Positions 32,895-36,055 of a DNA stretch of 36,055 bases are shown one piece after another (within the stretch, counting starts at the first letter, position 1; every line of letters begins with the position of its first letter). A model generated the notes under the pieces. That model was not told the origin of the DNA, searched no databases, and saw only the letters and a program-made list of their open reading frames with translations. Made by a program: the position numbers and the translations under genes. This DNA comes from Suillus spraguei (Eukaryota > Basidiomycota > Agaricomycetes > Boletales > Suillaceae): contig JABCPU010000597.1 of assembly GCA_016800925.1 (NCBI GenBank), forward strand, positions 1 through 36,055. The letters run 5' to 3'.

Positions 32895-33542
32895 ATGAAA
32901 CAAAGTGCAGTCAAGCCCAGCAGCATGCCACAGGTGAGCATCAAAAACAAGAGCACGAGCTCTTATTTGTTTGGGCTGAGAGACGAAAGAAAAAGAACAC
33001 CAATAGGACAGAAGGTCCGAGCTTGAGGGTGAGCACAGAACAAATCGCTTTGAAAAAACAAGCGGGCGCCCGCTAATTCAAGTGCAGAAAGGAGTTGACA
33101 AAACAAAGAGTCAGAGACTCAGGGTGAGCACAAGACAAAGCACCAGGGGCAAATAAGCGAGCGCCCGCTAATTCAAATGCAGGAAGGAGGATTCCTCACT
33201 GAGAAATCAGGGGTCAGTTGGATGTGGAGCCCTACACACCTCTGTTGGCTGACCACCAGATGCAGGACAAGCCAGAAAGCTCAGACGATGACACTTCAAG
33301 CGATGAAGAGATCATTCACCAGGAATTCAACAAGGCGAGTAGCTATATTCATGCCGATTTTCAGCGCATCTGATCGTCACCGTCAAAAGAAAACCGGCAC
33401 AAGAGTGGTAAGTGGTCGCAAGGCAGTCCATTCGGATCTCACATCATCCCACGATCAGAGAACGATCGCCAGAAAGGTTCCTGCAAAGACGACGACCAGG
33501 GCTGCAGCCAAGGTGAGCAGCATTCTAAGCCTAATTTTGTAA
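32895..33542 (+). CDS. Gene C: small basic protein of unknown function, with hairpin introns
   Basis: The ATG at 32895 follows an A-rich context (ACAACAACAAACA). Proposed exons are 32895-32933, 32981-33028, 33088-33123 and 33183-33542. All junctions are phase 0 and the total is 483 nt (160 aa). The protein is Lys/Arg-rich, starting MKQSAVKPSSMPQ and holding KVPAKTTTRAAAK near the end, so nucleic-acid binding is possible but not shown. Within exon 4 another frame (33212-33370) encodes an acidic, more protein-like stretch (PESSDDDTSSDEE). The last exon may therefore be misframed, or more introns may exist (GTAAGT at about 33408, GTGAGC at about 33513). No family is recognised. Confidence 0.4.
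32934..32980 (+). other. Gene C intron 1 with a hairpin variant
   Basis: GTGAGC...GCTGAG, 47 nt. It contains acaagagcacgagctcttat (32946-32965): the same outer arms as the other hairpins but without the GGGCGCCC core. Confidence 0.5.
33029..33087 (+). other. Hairpin intron of gene C (intron 2)
   Basis: GTGAGCACA...GTGCAG, 59 nt, with aagcgggcgcccgct from about 33060. It has the same length and layout as intron 3. Confidence 0.65.
33124..33182 (+). other. Hairpin intron of gene C (intron 3)
   Basis: GTGAGCACA...ATGCAG, 59 nt, with aagcgagcgcccgct at about 33155. The sequence from intron start to the next exon repeats intron 2 at a 95-bp offset, so this exon-intron unit was probably duplicated in tandem. 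Confidence 0.65.
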
Positions 33543-33590
33543 GTCACTTATGGTTATGCCTGGGTTATTGTATATTCACAACCCTCATAC

Positions 33591-34215
33591 TGCGCAAATA
33601 TTCAAATGTCAGATTTGCGTAAACCATATATCATTCATGTAAATCTTTGTGACCACTGGATGGACTGCGCAAATATCCAAATGTCAGATTTGCGTGAACC
33701 ATATATCATTAATGTACACATTTGTGACCACTAGATGGACTGCGCAAATATTGAAATCTCAGATTTGCGCATACCCTTATGGTCACCGGACTACACAAAT
33801 ATCCAAATGTCAGATTTGCCTGAACCATATATCATCAATGTAAATATTTGTGACCGCTAGACAGACTGTGCAAATATTCAAATGACATATTTGTGTGAAA
33901 CATACATCATCAATGTAAATAATTGTAACCACCATACAGATTGCGCAAATATTGAAACATCCAATTTGTGCAGACCCTGCACACATACATATTTCAACAT
34001 TCATTGTACAAGGATTTATGACCACCAACATTGTGCAATATGAGATTTGTATGATTTGTACAGCATGGTGACATTATGTATTGATGTCAAACTGGGACTG
34101 ACCTGACTGACTTTGTTTAATTACTGGATTAAATCAGTACTTGCACAAGGATTTGTGACCACCTATATTGCGCAAATATTCAGATATCAGATTTGCATCA
34201 TTTGTGCAAGTATTT
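33591..34215. repeat. 75-bp tandem repeat, about six copies, decaying rightwards
   Basis: TGCGCAAATATTCAAATG-type starts occur at 33591, 33666, 33741, about 33792 (a shorter unit), 33867 and 33942, with further degenerate copies to about 34200. Each unit also carries CATATATCATNAATGTA and TTTGTGACCAC. Confidence 0.9.
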
Positions 34216-34257
34216 GTGCCCACTACCTATTGGAGTCAAGCATCTATGGGGCATAGA

Positions 34258-34790
34258 TGTTCCCTGGGGAACAGCTTGATTTGGTTAGTAAAGGGAACAC
34301 ATGTCTATTTTTCGGTTATATGAGGTTAGAGGGAACACTGAGCCAAGGGGAACAGAGGAACATCCTCTGTGGGAAACAGGGAACACATTTCTATTTATGG
34401 TTATACAAGGTGCGAGGGAACACTGGGTCAAGGGGAACAGAGGAACATCATGTGTGGGAAATAGGGAACACTTCTCTATTTATGGTTATACAAGGTACGA
34501 GGGAACACTGGGCCAAGGGGAACAGAGGAACATCATGTGTGGGAAATAGGGAACACTTCTCTATTTTTGGATATACAAAGCACGAGGGAACACTGCGCCA
34601 AGGGAACAGAGGAACATCATGTGTGGGAAATAGGGAACACTTCTCTATTTTTGGATATACAAGGCACGAGGGAACACTGCGCCAAGGGGAACAGAGGAAC
34701 ATCATGTGTGGGAAATAGGGAACACTTCTCTATTTTTGGATATACAAAGCACGAGGGAACACTGGGCCAAGGGGAACAGAGCCGTCCTGT
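34258..34790. repeat. 85-bp tandem repeat, about six copies
   Basis: GGGAACACTG occurs at 34331, 34416, 34501, 34586, 34670 and 34755 (85 bp, one unit 84). Shared blocks are AGGGGAACAGAGGAACATCA and TAGGGAACACTTCTCTATTT. Confidence 0.95.
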
Positions 34791-34979
34791 CCCCGATTAG
34801 TCATTGTCCTAAGTTTCTGTCATCCCATCTTTCATTCATCACATGCCATCATCCTATTCTTTTTTTTTCGTTCAAGTCCTGATTTTGGCCTTCTTTGTCT
34901 TTTTGTTTGTTCGTCTGTCCATTCATTTTGTTTTGCTGGTTTCTAATTTTCTTTGTAATGGCATCCTGTTCAGCTGCAG

Positions 34980-35770
34980 TCCGTTCGATCTTTCGACCTT
35001 CTTTGGGTGCCGGACAATGTTACGCTTCCCCTCTTGGCTTTAGTTGGGGTCGTGCTCAGAGTCCAGTCTGTGCTCCTTTGTTTTTATTTTATTTTCAACA
35101 CTGCTCTCATTTTTCTTCAATCTTTCGACCTTCTTTGGGCGCCGGACAATGTTATGCTTCCCCTCTTGGCTTTAGTTGGGGTCGTGCTCAGAGTCCAGTC
35201 TGTGCTCCTTTGTTTTTATTTTATTTTCAACACTGCTCTCATTTTTCTTCATCTTTCGACCTTCTTTGGGCGCCGGACAATGTTACGCTTCCCCTCTTGG
35301 CTTTAGTTGGGGTCGTGCTCAGAGTCCAGTCTGTGCTCCTTTGTTTTCATTTTATTTTCAACACTGCTCTCATTTTTCTTCAATCTTTCGACCTTCTTTG
35401 GGCGCCGGACAATGTTATGCTTCCCCTCTTGGCTTAGTTGGGGTCGTGCTCAGAGTCCAGTCTGTGCTCCTTTGTTTTATTTTATTTTCAACACTGCTCT
35501 CATTTTCTTCAATCTTTCGACCTTCTTTGGGCGCCGGACAATGTTACGCTTCCCCTCTTGGCTTTAGTTGGGGTCGTGCTCAGAGTCCAGTCTGTGCTCC
35601 TTTGTTTTCTTTATTTTCAACACTGCTCTCATTTTTCTTCAATCTTTCGACCTTCTTTGGGCGCCGGACAATGTTGCGCTTCCCCTCTTGGCTTTAGTTG
35701 GGGTCGTGCTCAGAGTCCAGTCTGTGCTCCTTTGTTTTTTTCTTTTTTTCAACACTGCTCTCGTTTTTCT
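34980..35770. repeat. About 131-bp pyrimidine-rich tandem repeat, about six copies
   Basis: TTTCGACCTTCTTTGGG starts at 34991, 35123, 35254, 35386, 35515 and 35645 (129-132 bp). Copies are very similar, and length changes fall in T-runs. Overlapping ORFs on the plus strand follow the repeat and are not called as genes. Confidence 0.95.
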
Positions 35771-35924
35771 TTCTTTCGTCTTTGTTTCTGCAGGCTCAGT
35801 CCTTGCATCGTGCGCCACTTGGCTTTGTTGGTTCTGAATTCACCCTAGTTGTACTTTTTTTTCTGTTGCCCAATATCCTGACTTGTTTAGACCCTCTCGT
35901 ACGCTCAGCCGTTGACTCGTTTTG

Positions 35925-36055
35925 ATGTACGTTAAACTTGTGTCCGTCCCCCTTATTGCCTTGTCTGATGCGTTGCTCAAGCAAAACCTCATGCTCTTCT
36001 CATCGCTGCCGAAAGTTCCCTGGATCCATATCTCGAACCACTCAGGATATTTGAC
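35925..36055 (+). CDS. Possible partial ORF running off the window
   Basis: From ATG at 35925 (MYVKLVSVPLIALSDALLKQ) the frame stays open to the window edge, 43 codons. Composition is less biased than in the preceding repeats. No family is recognised and chance cannot be excluded. Confidence 0.25.
   Translation, partial: MYVKLVSVPLIALSDALLKQNLMLFSSLPKVPWIHISNHSGYL

Noticed and set aside
34257..34800. ORFs in the 85-bp array as a repeat protein
   Set aside because: The unit length of 85 is not a multiple of three, so the reading frame rotates with each copy.
34843..35925. Overlapping ORFs of 90-180 codons with hydrophobic repeats
   Set aside because: They track the 131-bp array in three frames, and frame changes follow T-run length changes. 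No single frame is preserved.

Overview
The window looks like a repeat-rich, probably subtelomeric or otherwise rapidly evolving stretch of a basidiomycete genome, most likely Agaricomycetes. The evidence is many short GT-AG introns (mostly 46-90 nt), two decayed Ty3/gypsy chromovirus-type retrotransposons, a fungal 14-TM-type MFS transporter remnant, a TKL-like kinase with HGDLTG-type catalytic loops, and large proteins that join OrsD-type zinc fingers to a RecQ-like helicase. Genus cannot be called from sequence alone.

Layout. 1-2643: 3' half of a Ty3/gypsy element (+) with its 3' LTR, inserted in an MFS transporter pseudogene (2644-3474) whose tail has become a tandem array of an intron-like unit. 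3837-5056: an inverted-repeat-bounded element and a 151-bp tandem repeat. 5385-9966: a second Ty3/gypsy element (-), truncated in integrase and carrying stops and frameshifts. 9989-10477: a gene fragment. 11292-15145: gene A, an intact spliced gene of about 1,188 codons with an OrsD-like N-terminus and a degenerate tyrosine-recombinase-like (YR-like) C-terminal half. 16916-20707: a single spliced gene (22 exons, 892 aa) encoding three tandem kinase domains, of which only the last keeps all catalytic residues. 21060-21286: a Tc1/mariner-like transposase scrap. 21496-23294: gene A', a truncated, frameshifted paralogue of gene A. 23341-25392: a satellite of TGGTGCAAC-type words carrying 20-24 bp perfect GC-rich palindromes. 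25472-25733: a 45-bp minisatellite. 26477-32266: gene B, about 1,757 aa (zinc fingers, OrsD domain, YR-like domain, RecQ-like helicase, Cys-rich tail). 32895-33542: gene C, a small basic protein. 33591-35770: three different tandem arrays, then the possible start of another ORF.

The most interesting structure is the link between gene B and the satellite. Several introns of genes B and C contain a short GC palindrome (core GGGCGCCC flanked by AATAAG/CTTATT-like arms) just upstream of the 3' splice site. Variants of the same palindrome are repeated at least 13 times in the neighbouring satellite. Introns of gene A and of the triple-kinase gene do not have it. This suggests a family of hairpin introns (introner-like) or a dispersed recognition site tied to the YR-helicase gene. 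The second notable item is the triple-kinase gene, whose exon sizes repeat almost exactly in each module, giving a JAK-like pseudokinase-pseudokinase-kinase order.

All exon models come from reading GT/AG sites and frame continuity by eye. Domain names rest on motifs, not on database searches.
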